DNA of 64,000 nucleotides, from NCBI GenBank assembly GCA_022315425.1, contig JAIUPT010000028.1, positions 868,001 through 932,000 of the forward strand, written 5' to 3'. Below are positions 34,150 to 45,942 of this stretch, piece after piece. This stretch comes from Pseudevernia furfuracea (Eukaryota > Ascomycota > Lecanoromycetes > Lecanorales > Parmeliaceae). Numbering within the stretch: the first letter of the stretch is position 1; each line of letters opens with the position of its first letter. The position numbers were made by a program, and so were the translations under genes. Under the pieces are notes generated by a model. It made no database searches. It saw nothing but the letters and a program-made list of their open reading frames with translations, and was not told the DNA's origin.

Positions 34150-37100
34150 CTCGAAAAAGCCCAAGGAGCCACGTCTGTACCATGAACCGTGCGGCCTTGG
34201 TGGCTAGCGCAAGTGTGTTCAGTATGAGTGAAGTGTCTGTGATAGTCCTCCTCCTCCAAATCTCTTCAGTCTATCTATGCAGTCTCAGTCCACTGTGTCT
34301 TCGACAGCTCAGTAGTGCATGCTCCACCTTTTGAGGTCCTTGACCGCATAGGCAGGTGTCACCCTCCACCACCGGTACCCTTCGGTTGTGCAGAAAGTGC
34401 CTTAGAATATCTTTCCGGACCGCATCTTGATCAGTACTGAGCTGAGTGGTCGAGGGAGGTTCTGGTGGAGGGTAAGTATGTTCTTTGATGGTGAGCCTGT
34501 CAGTCTGAAGAGTGTGTGTTCAGTGGTTCCTTCCTTCCACACCTTGTCCCGCTCGTCGAAGTGTTGTTTGCATTGCTTGGTCTTGATTGCAATCTTGGGG
34601 TGGTGGAAGACCGGCGGCACTAGAGCAATGTCCCCAGTTTCGATCTCTATGCTATTGTTGTCCTGGTATATCTCCCTCCAGCCAGTTTCCCTTTTTGCCT
34701 TCATATCAACCACTTGATTGTCTTGAATAGCTTGATGGACTGGCACCCATCGAATTCTAATATCAGCTCCTAGGTTGTGAAGCTTGCTTAGCTCCTAAGG
34801 TATTCGTACGAGGATGAATTATCTTGACTAACTACCTAGCTTGTGGGTCGATCTAATGGCGGCCTGGTGGTCAATAGATGGTTGTGCTTTCGTAGGCCAT
34901 TTTTGAGTCCTCATGCTGATGGCGAGCATTAAGGCCATGAGAATTCCCCACAGCTCTGCACGGTGACTTGTAGCTGTGGAGTCCCTTCCCAGGTGAGGTT
35001 TTTGAGTGCTGCAGATCTCCAGTGAGACTGCGGCTGCTCCTGCCTTTCCATTGATACCACTACCTTCAGTGTAACGTATCAAATGTTTGGCCTTTAGTGT
35101 CGTATGTAGTGGTGTCTCTCAGCCACTGCTTGGTAATCTGCTATGATGGTTCGTGGCTTGCGGCTTCAAGGAACCATCACATATGGAATCTGCTCTTCCA
35201 GGTGGGCAAAGTGGATGACTTTGAAGTTTTGTGGGGCAAAGACTGATGCATGCTTTGCTGACCACTTCATACACTTCTTGTGTATCTCTGCGAGGTTCCT
35301 GCGATTCTTTTCTGCAGGGATGCTCCTGGTAAGGATGCTAGTGTCATTGATGTATCCTATGGGGATTGTATTGGCGGTCTGATTGAGGCAGTCTTCTAGT
35401 TGGCATTACAGAAGAGACACAGGATCAGTGATAGTGGAGAGCCTTGTGGAATACCTGTACCGGTGTTGCAGGTATATAATGTGAAGTCTTCAGTTCTAAA
35501 TGCAGTCAATTCATCTTCTAAGAAGCTCCTAATCCAGCAAATTAGCCCGTGGTGGATCCGCCTTTTCTTCGGGTTGTGCAGTAGACCGTGAGGGGAGAAA
35601 GATTCGAATACCCCAAAAACATCGAACATCAGCAGGCTGGCCACCATATGTGATAGCCATTCCAGGCTGCATGGATTTGTTCGACTAGGAATTGCAGGGC
35701 ATGCTGCGTACCTCAATTTTCTCCAGCCCATGTGTTGCTTCGTTATGAACTTGTAGGTGTCAGCGAGGTAGCTCAGCCTTTTTACAAGGACCGAGTCTAA
35801 GCTTAATCAAGAATGTTGAGTAGCACAACAGGCCGGTAAGACTCGACTAGTGTACTCATCTTTTCCTGGCTACAGTGGTGCCACCGCACTCAAAGTCCGG
35901 AAATGGGCAGGGAAATAGGAGTTCAATCCAGGCATTGAAGATTAGGTGTAACCATGAGAGCAGCGTAGTTGAGGCGAGATGCAGGAAGTGATTTAAAATA
36001 TCATCTATCCCAGGTGCCGTCCCCACTGGAGCATGTCGGATTGCGGCCTCAGTTTTCTGTTTCTTTATTGGTGGAAGGTCAATGGGTGGATGATATTGGT
36101 AGTCCTCAGGGTCAGTAAGGTCTACCTTTGGTGGCTGTGGAAAGAAGGATTGCTGTAGGAGTTCTGCCTTCTCCTTCGCATCCTCTTCTAGTGTACTATT
36201 CGATCCTTTTAGTGGCGGCATGGTTCATTGAGTTGGCTATGCTTGATTCTTTGCTAGCGGGCGAGTTGCCATAGCCCTTCCGTTGAGCCTGAAGCCTGTT
36301 CTACTCGCATCCTGTAGTTTTGTCTTAACACTTATTGGATGACCCTCCTCCTCTCCTGTTTGTTGCCACTCGGTAATCCTCTTATGACTCTTCTGTCTGT
36401 TTGGTATCTGCGTTTTAGGCATCGTGCTTCCATTTGGGTATCCTTGTGTTGAAATTAGGCGAGATGAGCCACCACAATAGGAGCTGGTATGGTATAATAG
36501 GGATCAAAACGCTTGCTTGTTTTCTATGGAAGTAGAAGCGGTATATGTACACGGAGGGGTGACTAATTTACATGGTCTTACCAGCCACATTGAGCTTCCA
36601 GCCACCTTTCAATACCTTGCACTCTTGGGTGAATCTCGGGATTGGTCGTGGGCTTGGTCTTGCTTATGGTGTAGACTCCTGAATCGCCGTGGTCATGGCT
36701 TGTACCAATCGCAAGACCTGGTTGTCAAGATAGGGTCGTTGGTTGACAGGTTACTCTTTAGAATTTGGAGTACTAGTTTAGTATTGGTACGTTTCCACTG
36801 GGGTCGTGCCTGCTGGGGAGGACCAGCGGTGCATAGGTCGAAGGTCTTCGCAATCGAGAGGTTATCAGACCCATAATGGAGATCTTCGATTTGTTTGCAC
36901 AACATCTTTAGTCTACGACAATGGGTGTAGCAAGGATGAGGTCGGTGGTAGTACCTGTTCTAAGATCTGTAAAAGTCGTGATGTCCTTTGAGGCAAGGAG
37001 CCGGAGTCCAAGGCCATCCATTATTTCTAGGAGGAGATCCGCTTCTTAGTGCCAATGAGCGTAATTGGGACCACTCCAGAGTGGATGATGAAGGTTAAAG

Positions 37101-38650
37101 TCCCGCAACACGGTTTGCTTGTAGCTTCCTCTAGCCCTGAGGGCGATATGCAGGGGATTGCATATATTGTGTATGTATATATGCTGTGTCCCATAGTTGT
37201 CCTGATGGCATGTCAGCTTCAGCGTACATAGATCTGCGGAGTAGTGTGTAGATGACCAGTCTATCGTAGTGATACTCGTGTCGATGAAGAAGTACATACG
37301 TGTCAAGTCCTCTGATAGTGAAAGCGGCCTTCCAAGGGTGGTATGTCGTGTATGAGAAGGGTTCCTCCACGGCTTTTTGATAGCTAGGACGTCGATTTCG
37401 GTGATCTGGTCGTCTCCAAAGAGGGAATTCATAACTTTGTGCCTTGACTTCATGACGTTATACTAGAAGAGGGAGAGTGTATGTTCATCACTCATCGATT
37501 TGGCTGTCTTGAGAGCTGCAAAGAGGGGTCTAGTTGGGTTTGTTGATTGTAGACACTGTGCTTGGTTCCAGCCAACGTGCAGGCGCATCTTCTGTGTTGA
37601 CACTTCGCTCTACCAGAGGAGTGATTCTTCGTGTCTGCGCCCTGACCCCTTCGATGGTCTCCTGGCTTCCCTGGATCAGGGAGTCTATGGTTTCTTGGCT
37701 TGATGGTTGAGAGCCGGTTGTAGAGGCCTGACTCTGGCTGGCTGGGATTTTTACTTGCGCGTTTCATATGTGGTCTCTTGACTAGAGAGTTGGCCCTTGG
37801 CCATCAGTCCGTGCTGAGGCCTGTGAGATTATGCTCTGCCCGGGAGGACAGAGTGCTGTCGTCTGCGTGAGCTAGGAGTTGTGTCGCTCGTTCTGGCTTT
37901 GAGGTGTGTGTGTGGCAATGTCCCCACTCTTGAGCTGCTCGGCTAAGATGAGGCGGGTGGGGCTGAAGCCCAGGGTATTGCATATTGCCATATTGATCTG
38001 CTCTTTGGGCTGGGTTTAAGTTTGTGATCCTTGGTGGATTGGTAAAGTTGGAGTCAGTCTGATGACTATCTCTCGGTCGTTCTCCCTGAGTGATGATGGA
38101 GCTGATGCGATGGAGGTCTGGATTATTGTGGAGCCTGGATCTGATACGATCTTGGCCCATGTTCAGAAAGCTGCTTGTCCTGTGGGCGCCAGGCGTATGT
38201 TGATTGTGTTGGCTGTAAGCTTGGTGAGGGACACGTTGCTGGACCTCATCCATTGACTTGGCAAGAGTTTCACCACAATGGAGACAGCTGTAGCGATAGG
38301 GGTATTGGACGATACCCTAGCTACGGTAGAGTTCAATATGCGAGAATTGAGGCAACTGAGTACGATTTGAAGGCGAAAATCTGGAAAGTAGGTCGAGCTA
38401 TCCAAGTTATGATTGGTTCGAGAAAGATAACCCTAACCCTACTCGTACTAACAAGGAAATGCACCGCGAATCCGTGCCCTAACCCGAAATCACAAGTTGA
38501 CCTCAGATTCATTATCATTATCAGCGCTCGCTTCATTATAACTCTCTTCATCACATCAACAATAGTAGTCATAACGAGGCGTAAGGGGGGTGGGAGGGCT
38601 GGAAGGGTTAGTGGAAGAGATGGTAGAGTTGCCACAGTGATACAGTGATA
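34150..38650 (-). mobile_element. Decayed Tad-clade LINE (non-LTR retrotransposon)
   Basis: On the minus strand the pieces run in LINE order. About 38300-37500 holds ORF1-like sequence (LAEQLKSGDIATHTS). About 37450-37046 is an endonuclease fragment (VMNSLFGDD, DVLAIKKPWRNP, DFNLHHPLWSG). 36221-35396 is reverse transcriptase (APGIDDILNHFLH, GIPQGSPLSL). 35082-34828 is an RNase H fragment (YTEGSGINGKAGAAAVS). About 34350-34200 holds a C-terminal Cys motif (CLCGQGPQKVEHALLSC). Frames are broken by stops and shifts throughout, so it is inactive. The outer ends are approximate. It separates the two PKS blocks. Confidence 0.88.
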
Positions 38651-38734
38651 TATGAGGACATAGTGCAAGAAGAGGTTGTACAGAAGCCTCGATTATTACT
38701 TGGTGATACTATAACAGCCAAAAAGCATGGAATA

Positions 38735-39302
38735 CCGCATTAATTGATCTATAAGATAGCAACTTTATATGCCGTCAGCGGTATCAGCCACCAAAAAAAC
38801 CCTGTTTTATATGATTTACTACCTTATATACGAGCACTATCTTATAGCTATTACCGCTAATTAGTAAGCTGAGAAGCAGGGGATAGATAGCGTGTTAATC
38901 TATCATAGTAGTACGCGTAGAGACGTGTTTCTCGGCACAAATCCTATCATTGCTACCATTATATTGTTATCATTGCATTGCTATCATTCCATTGCAACTC
39001 CTATTATTGCTAAGAGGATCAAGAGGATCTATACTGCATAGACTACGAGAAAAAGATTATGAAGTATGACTCTAATGTAGATGCAGAGAGTGAGAACGAC
39101 GAATCATGATATCAGCCGGCGAAGCTGAGGGAGAAGGAACCTGATTGGCTATATAGATGACTAAGTAAAATATGTATCGTCCCAGAAATCCCTACTTTAT
39201 ATGACCTACACCCCTAAGGTCACGAAATAGCCGAAAAGAACCCTGTTTTATATGATTTACTACCTTATAGTGGAGCACTATCTTATAGATCAATTAATGC
39301 GG
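38735..39302. mobile_element. MITE with perfect 25-bp terminal inverted repeats and TA flanks
   Basis: The left end 38735-38759 (CCGCATTAATTGATCTATAA...) and right end 39278-39302 are perfect 25-bp inverted repeats. Both are bordered by TA, as in Tc1/mariner-type target duplications. The ~568-bp AT-rich interior codes for nothing. A subterminal block containing CCCTGTTTTATATGATTT occurs twice in direct orientation (about 38803 and 39241), suggesting nesting or internal duplication. Confidence 0.85.
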
Positions 39303-40386
39303 TAGCTGTCGTAGATACACACTTTGCTATCTACGAAGAAATATCATCGCGCAATATTGTTCTGTCAACTTCCCACAGAACTTTGGTGGAATAATGTAGA
39401 GTAGGCATTTTGGTTTTGCGCCGGATTTACTCTACCCCTGTGTTCTTAATCCTTGAGAAACTAGAGAAAAAATTTGCAATTCTAGCACCACCGCTCGTGT
39501 ATAAAATTAATAATCACGAATGTTCCTCTTGTCGGCCCTTTTTTGATTATTCTGGAAGCACTGGGCTTGGATCCTTGCTGCATAGCGAGGGTTGCACTCG
39601 TCTCGATGCCTGATGTGGTAGAGTAAAGACGAAGTAACGTCTGTCATCTGGATGCAGGGGCACGGTGAGATACTTTGAAAGGTGTCTGGGACTCCAGGTT
39701 TTGCGGCGAACCTGTTATGCGGCTACGGAGGTACGCTTGATCCATCGATTGGCTGGCTCGGAACATCTGCTCTTTAATTGGCTGCAGTACTGGAGCGGCT
39801 AACCCCCCCTGTTCAGGTACTAGACCCCGGCCACTCCGTATACACCGAATGCAGTTCGAAAAATGGGCACCAAAACTCCGACACGGTGGATCTATGCAGA
39901 GTGATCCCACTTCTATTGAACAATGTGTACGCCGCACTAAAAGCTCGGAGGGGGGATCAGGGTTGGATGGAAAGAACCTAATGGTCAGAACCTTCCAGGC
40001 TCCAGCACCCCCTTCCGAACTTTTAGTCTCCCCGTCCGCATGCTGACATGCTTCCTCATCTTTACAGGCTCACCGGGCAACAATTCGGAAAGGGTGATCT
40101 ATTCGCCTGCTCGGAAACTCTGCACGCTGATTGGCCAGCTTCCTCAGTAACATGATGATGCTGAGGAAGCATCAACCGGCCGGGACTGTAGATTCCGTAG
40201 AATCAACAATATGCCAAAGACATAGCTAGCAATAATCGGCCCCGTCTTCTTTTCTACATTCAAATAGCGAGTTAATAAATAGCAAGCTAATCAATAGTAA
40301 GCTCACAACAGCAGCCGTCTTTCGACCGTACTCCGCCCAGTGTCGCATACGCTCTAACATCCCACATCTCATATCTAATATTCAAT
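39303..40386. other. Spacer between transposon island and block B
   Basis: About 1.1 kb with no supported gene. The last 300 bp are the upstream region of the aldo-keto reductase. Confidence 0.4.
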
Positions 40387-41661
40387 ATGTCGGAGAAACC
40401 TGCTCTGCTCCACACACTGGGCAAGAATGGTCCAAGTGTACCAGCCCTGGGCTATGGCCTGATGGGTTTGTCTCATGATACCTACGGTACCATCCCGGGT
40501 GACGAGGAACGCTTCACAATCCTCGATCGTGCCTACGAGCTAGGAGCACGGTTCTGGGACAGCTCCGAGTAAGCAAGCCTTCGACAGGTGCTATCGATCA
40601 ACCATGGTATGCTGACCGTGGATAATATAGCCTGTATGGCGACGGCGAAGAGCTCTTGGGCAAATGGTTCAAGCGCACGGGGAAGCGCGATCAAATCTTC
40701 CTTGCCACCAAGTTCGGGTTCGTGAAAGGCAGCCCGACCTACGAGGTGGACAGCTCTGGCAAGTATTGCAAGAAGGCTTGTACCGAGAGTCTCAGGCTTC
40801 TCGGCGTTGACTCAATTGACCTGTGTAAGCACTCGACTCTCCCACACCTTACCCAAGCGCTGCTGCGAATTTCTGCCGACGAACAAAGTTGTCGGAATAT
40901 ATGCAGTCTTGCTTTTCCAATTCCACTTACTGACTACCTTTCTTATTTAGACTACATGCATCATGCTAATCCCAAGACGCCGATTGAGGACACAATGCGA
41001 GCCTTGGCGGAACTGCAAGCGTAAGCATTTGGACTCTTGCCTTATCATCTACTGACGCGAGTTTTTCAGGGAGGGCAAGATTAAACACATCGGACTGTCG
41101 GCAATTTCCTCCACCACGCTTCGCCGAGCTTGCAAGATTGCGCATGTCGCTGCGATTCAGGTCGAGTACTCGCCTTTCGTGCTTGACATCGAAGGTCCCG
41201 CAGGCACAGACCTCCTGGCGACCGCCCGCGAACTCGGCGTCGCGCTTGTGGCAGCCATGCCACTAGGTCGAGGCTTGCTCACATCGACTTTCGCGAGCGG
41301 CGCAGCTGTGGGCGATAGTAAAGACATGCGTACCAAAGTCATGCCCCGTTTCCAGGAAGCCAACCGGGACAAGAATGTCAAGCTCGTTGGTCAGTGGCAG
41401 GCACTAGCTCAGAAGAAGGGCTGCACCGCGACACAGCTCGCTCTCGCATGGATGCTAAAGCAGGGTGACGATATCTTTCCCATTCCGGGCACGAAGAAGT
41501 TGAAGTACTTGGAAGAAAACTGGGGTGCCGTTAACATCCAGCTTACTGATGAAGACGTCGCTGAGATCAGACACTTTGTGGAGACTGCCGAGATTGCTGG
41601 TCATTACATGCCTCCACAATTTGAAGGTTACACCTTTACCGACACTGCAGAAGAGGCATAG
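40387..41661 (+). CDS. Aldo-keto reductase
   Basis: 345 aa from exons 40387-40568, 40631-40824, 40951-41020 and 41070-41661, all phase-consistent. NADPH-dependent TIM-barrel reductase. The catalytic tetrad is visible: Asp and Tyr in WDSSDLYG, Lys in LATKFGF and His in YYMHHAN. The cofactor-binding C-terminal part includes IPGTKKLKYLEEN. It belongs to the YakC/AKR13-like type common in fungal clusters. It is the outermost gene of block B and could reduce the aldehyde released by the PKS R domain or another carbonyl. A general detoxification role is an alternative. Confidence 0.88.
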
Positions 41662-42926
41662 ATTAGATGCAGGATTAGTTTCTGACCAACATACCAATGC
41701 TGTTTCTTAGGTTGTTGCCAGTCCTTCTAAACTAGCGACCAAGGATACTATTACTAAGCATAAGGTATCAAACTCGTAAGCTTAAGTGAGGGTAATTTTG
41801 CCTATCTTGTATAGTGAATACCCGCTATAACGGACCTCGCAATCTTGAGGAAAAGTCCCTTAATTCATGCGCCGCCGAGCAGCACTAAATTGTATTAATG
41901 ACGATGAGGGCGCAATTCGGGAGTGCGGGATGAGCTGAAGAGTAGGCACTATAGACGGCTGCAGTATGCAGGCATCGAGGACTAGCGTGTCTGACATGCA
42001 GGCATTGTACCACGTACCCGTGAAGGCAGCTCGCTACGCGTGGACTAGGTTCTCAACTCTGACAGATCCTGCGCACGTCACCAAGAATCAGCAAACCTAG
42101 CACCTAAGCCTATAACGTACCTGACAAGCGAGTGGATCAGATAAGTAAGTGATTGTCACATACGACGCCAAACTTCGTACAAAATAGTCACAACATCTGA
42201 GATAGAGTCGACAAGAAGGTAGACTTCTTCTAGCTGCAAGCAGTTCGGAGACGCTCTGTGTTGAGTAATCAAGCTGCTCCACGTTCATACGAGATCGCGC
42301 ACTCGTGCCTTTGCCACCGTCTTCAGAAGCAACTCTTGGACGCCAAAATTCAGGCTGGGAACCACGTGTGCATTGGGTTACAGTCATCGAATCCATCAGT
42401 CCGTGCGGGTATCCTGTACCGCCAGTAATAACTATGAAAGGCAAGGGGCATTTATCAATCTGGTAAGAGATGACGGGACGATTACCACCTGGCCCTCCTG
42501 GCTAAATTAAAGGCTGACTTCTAGCCTTGAATCACAGCAAATCGCGAATCAGGCCTTATGGCAGGATGCAATCCATCTAATTCTCCGATTCACACAATTC
42601 TCTGATCCACTCATATTCTCCGATCCACTTAGGTCCGATCCTCTCGCTTCTCAGGTACCTACTTTACCTTACACATCAACGTTACTTGTTTGACTTTCTC
42701 CAGCTTCAACTTACTGTGTTCAATTTAGTGAGCGGATTTGGAAAAAATTATTAATAGAAGTTTTATTAGCCATGCCGCCCTGTCGGAGCCGTTCTCGATG
42801 ACCCAATCCTAAATGTCAGCTTTAATGATAAGGACATGGGTTCCTCGAGGGTATATAATAGCCCTTAGGATACGTTGATGATCACGCTCCAGCATAAGTG
42901 CATTGTGTGCATCTCGCCCGGATAAG
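41662..42926. other. Intergenic region upstream of the flavin oxidase
   Basis: 1.26 kb without a supported gene. It holds the CCGAT-containing repeats listed at 42579. Confidence 0.4.
42579..42640 (+). repeat. Short tandem repeats with CTCCGATCCAC core
   Basis: Three imperfect ~18-bp units (ATTCTCCGATTCACAC, AATTCTCTGATCCACTC, ATATTCTCCGATCCACTT) and a trailing GGTCCGATCC, about 290-350 bp upstream of the oxidase start. The repeated CCGAT could be a regulator half-site; this is inference. Confidence 0.5.
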
Positions 42927-44928
42927 ATGGCTGCTCGACTCGTTGTAAGAAGCGCGGCTGCAGCTTTCTTTGCTGTTTCAGTCATTGCCAAGACCAACAT
43001 TTCGTCCACGTGCAGGTACATACCGGGCGATGATGGGTGGCCAGCAAAGAATGACTGGGCACAACTCAACCAGACTGTCGGGGGCCGGTTGATCGCAACG
43101 GATCCCCAAGCACATGTCTGTCACACTCCCACTGTCGATAACGCAGCATGCGACGCGCTCAAGACACCTATCGACTGGCATGGGGCACCTCCACTCTAGT
43201 ATGTACTTTACATCTCGCATATTTGCACGTGGCAATCTGCGTTTGCTAATGCAACGCCCTCTCCGTCGGGCTATGCAGTGTGACCAGACTCAACCTAACC
43301 TTGACCGAATGGGACCAATCAGAAACTTAGTACGTAGATGTCCTTTCATCTGTCTGTAGAAAGTCCAGAACGCCTGCTGACTTAGCGACCCGGGTGGTGT
43401 GTAGTATCGGGAAACCCGCAGAGACCATGGACACATACTACCAGAATCAATCTTGCGATCCTTTCACACCAACATCGAAGCCTTGTGAGCTCGGCAACCT
43501 CGCTGTGTATTCCATCGATGTCACTGGAGCCAATGACGTGATTGCCGGCATGCAATTTGCGCAGCGAAAGAATGTCCGATTGTCGATCCACAACACTGGC
43601 CACGAGTAAGCTTCATTCCATTCTGCCGAGATATTGAGATCACAGCTAACCCAAATACTTACAGCTACAACTGCAAATCTTGTGGGCTCGGGTCGCTCTC
43701 CTTGTGGACGTACAATCTCAAGACAACGGAGTTCATTCCCAACTATGAAAGTTCGTACTATTCTGGACCAGCCGCCAAATTCGGAGCGGGAATGGGATTA
43801 GGAGATTCATTACTGTTTGTTAGCCAGCATGGACACAAGCTTGTAACTGGCGAATGCGGAACTGTTGGAATCGCTGGCGGTTATTCGCAGGGCGGTGGCC
43901 ACGGAGTCTTGAATGGCGCGTATGGAATGGCAGCCGACAACGTACTGGAGTGGGAGCTGGTCACGGGCGAAGGCGAGCATTTAATCGCGACTCCGGAGCA
44001 GCATGCGGACCTATACTGGGCACTTAGCGGCGGAGGCGGCGGGACCTACGGCGTAGTGTTGAGCATGAAAGTCAGAGTCCATCCTGAAGGGCCTGTTACG
44101 GGTCCTGTGCTGACCTTCACGGCCCCCAATGTCGGAAACGAGACCTATTGGAAAGCTGTCGAGATCTTTTACAAGCACTTGCCGACGATGGTGAAAGGTA
44201 CCACCAACTCTATTCAGTTCACCTTTTGGAACAACAACTTCGGCGCTCTGTTTGCTTTTCTCGACCAGCAGAACTCCTCGGTAATAAATAGTACCATGAG
44301 ACCTTTACTGGCCGAGCTCGACCAAATCGGAATGCCATACAATATCACGACAGAGAAGACATCCACGTATAAGGATTACTGGAACACCAACTACGGTCCG
44401 CTTCCGTACGGATTAGAATCGCCGGCGACCACGCTGACCAGCAGACTTGTCCCCGAATGGGTTGTTGTTGATCCTGATGCCAACACCAAGCTTGTGGACG
44501 CTGCAAAACTCACAACTGAGAGTGGGCTGTTCCAAGTCGACTGCACGTCTTCAGATTTCAATAGATCCAGCCATCCCGACAATGCTGTTTTACCGGCCTG
44601 GCGAGAGTCCATCGTGGCGTGCAACCTGTTAGCTTTCTGGGACTGGCAGGCGCCCCTATCCCAAAATCTGGAGGTGAAGAGCACAATGGTTGACGTCTAC
44701 GCTCCGGCGTGGGATGCTGCAACCCCGGGATCTGGTGTCTATCTGAATGAGGTCGACTCCTCGTACAAGGGTGACTTCAAGCAGACCATGTACGGGGCAA
44801 ACTATCCCCGCCTACTGAACATCAAGCACCAGAATGATCCGCATCATCTTTTCTATGGTCATTTCACCGTTGGCAGCGATGAATTCACCACCGATGGGAG
44901 CGGGAGATTGTGCTACAACGGACTCTGA
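42927..44928 (+). CDS. Secreted FAD-linked oxidase, berberine-bridge-enzyme type
   Basis: About 595 aa from exons 42927-43198, 43279-43329 (less certain), 43405-43605 and 43665-44928. The N-terminus MAARLVVRSAAAAFFAVSVIA is a signal peptide. The PCMH-type FAD domain carries NTGHDYN, whose His is the usual covalent FAD ligand, and GECGTVGIAGGYSQGGGHG, whose Cys matches the second (6-S-cysteinyl) attachment, so bicovalent flavin is likely. The BBE C-terminal motif is NYPRLLNIKHQNDPHHLF. In fungal polyketide clusters such oxidases oxidise alcohols and can trigger cyclisation, as solanapyrone synthase does. If the small second exon is skipped the frame is kept. It is close to the two P450s and is a strong candidate tailoring or cyclising enzyme. 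Confidence 0.87.
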
Positions 44929-45942
44929 GTCTGGCTAGATGTCAAGCTTTGAGTCCGATTTCGTCCGATTGATAACGTCAGCTGTAGCGTAACGCAGGTG
45001 GTGGCATAGTGTAGGAGAAGTATCTCCAACTTCAGCTTACAAGCCTTTCATTAAAACGTCTTAGATGGATACTGAATAAAATTTATAGATCTATTTGGTA
45101 GCTCGTATTTGTTGCACATCATGAGTGTACATTCTTATTCATGAATGAAATACCTTGTTCATAGATAAACAAGTTCTGTCAATATAGATTCAGATCAATT
45201 ACTACTTGATATGTGTATATAAAATTTTAAGCTATTGACAGTTCTACACGCTGCGCAACGAGACGTAGAAAATTCGAATATTGCAATTTCGGGGTAGTTT
45301 AAGGCCGTGAAGATTCGATCGGGGCCCCCCTATTACTTAACGACCCTGAGACAATATCACTTACCCGCACAGCCATTTTTCTGACAACCGCGTCAGGTAC
45401 GCCCAAATGGCTGCTTTATTCCCATAACATAATGGAAATGTTCTATCCGTGGAAATGTACATGCTATTGATGGACAATGCTTCATGAGACGTATGCTGCG
45501 ATACCATGAGTAAGAACATCGTCCGTGGATAATCGTTTTGTTCATGTATAAGAACATTCACCGATGATGCGCAACATGTTCAAGTCGTGAGTCTTGCTTC
45601 TGGGATCATAGTCAGCGTTTTGGAGCGGTTTTGGCGTTGAGATCTGGATTTCGACCCATCAAGTAATCCAGTCCGAACAGGATTCCGACCCCGAGGCCAC
45701 AGATCACCCCATCCCATTCGGGACCGAATTTCTGAGCTATTCGGACACGGCTCTGTGCCATGGTGTCGGCTCAATTCCGAATCAAAAATTGTAACACCAT
45801 CTGAAAGGGACAAGCTGCAGTATGTATTAGAACTATAGTTTGATGGCCATTTTGATGGGCAGTTCCAGCTTCAGGATATTTCATTTTACACTCAGGCCTA
45901 GTTCCCTCCAAACGACTACTTCAGCGTCAAGGGCTGATCAAG
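44929..45942. other. Intergenic region upstream of P450-1
   Basis: 1 kb without a supported gene. Several CGG/CCG elements near 45715-45790 (TTCGGGACCGAA, then TCGGCTCAATTCCGA) lie within 230 bp of the P450 start and may be regulator sites. Confidence 0.4.

Noticed and set aside
39644..39937. 97-codon minus-strand frame
   Set aside because: No domain and no context; probably chance or repeat debris.
43386..43404. Acceptor at 43385 for the flavin oxidase
   Set aside because: It opens a frame that hits a stop or mismatches the downstream phase. The acceptor at 43404 fits and lies about 23 nt after a CTGAC branch site.
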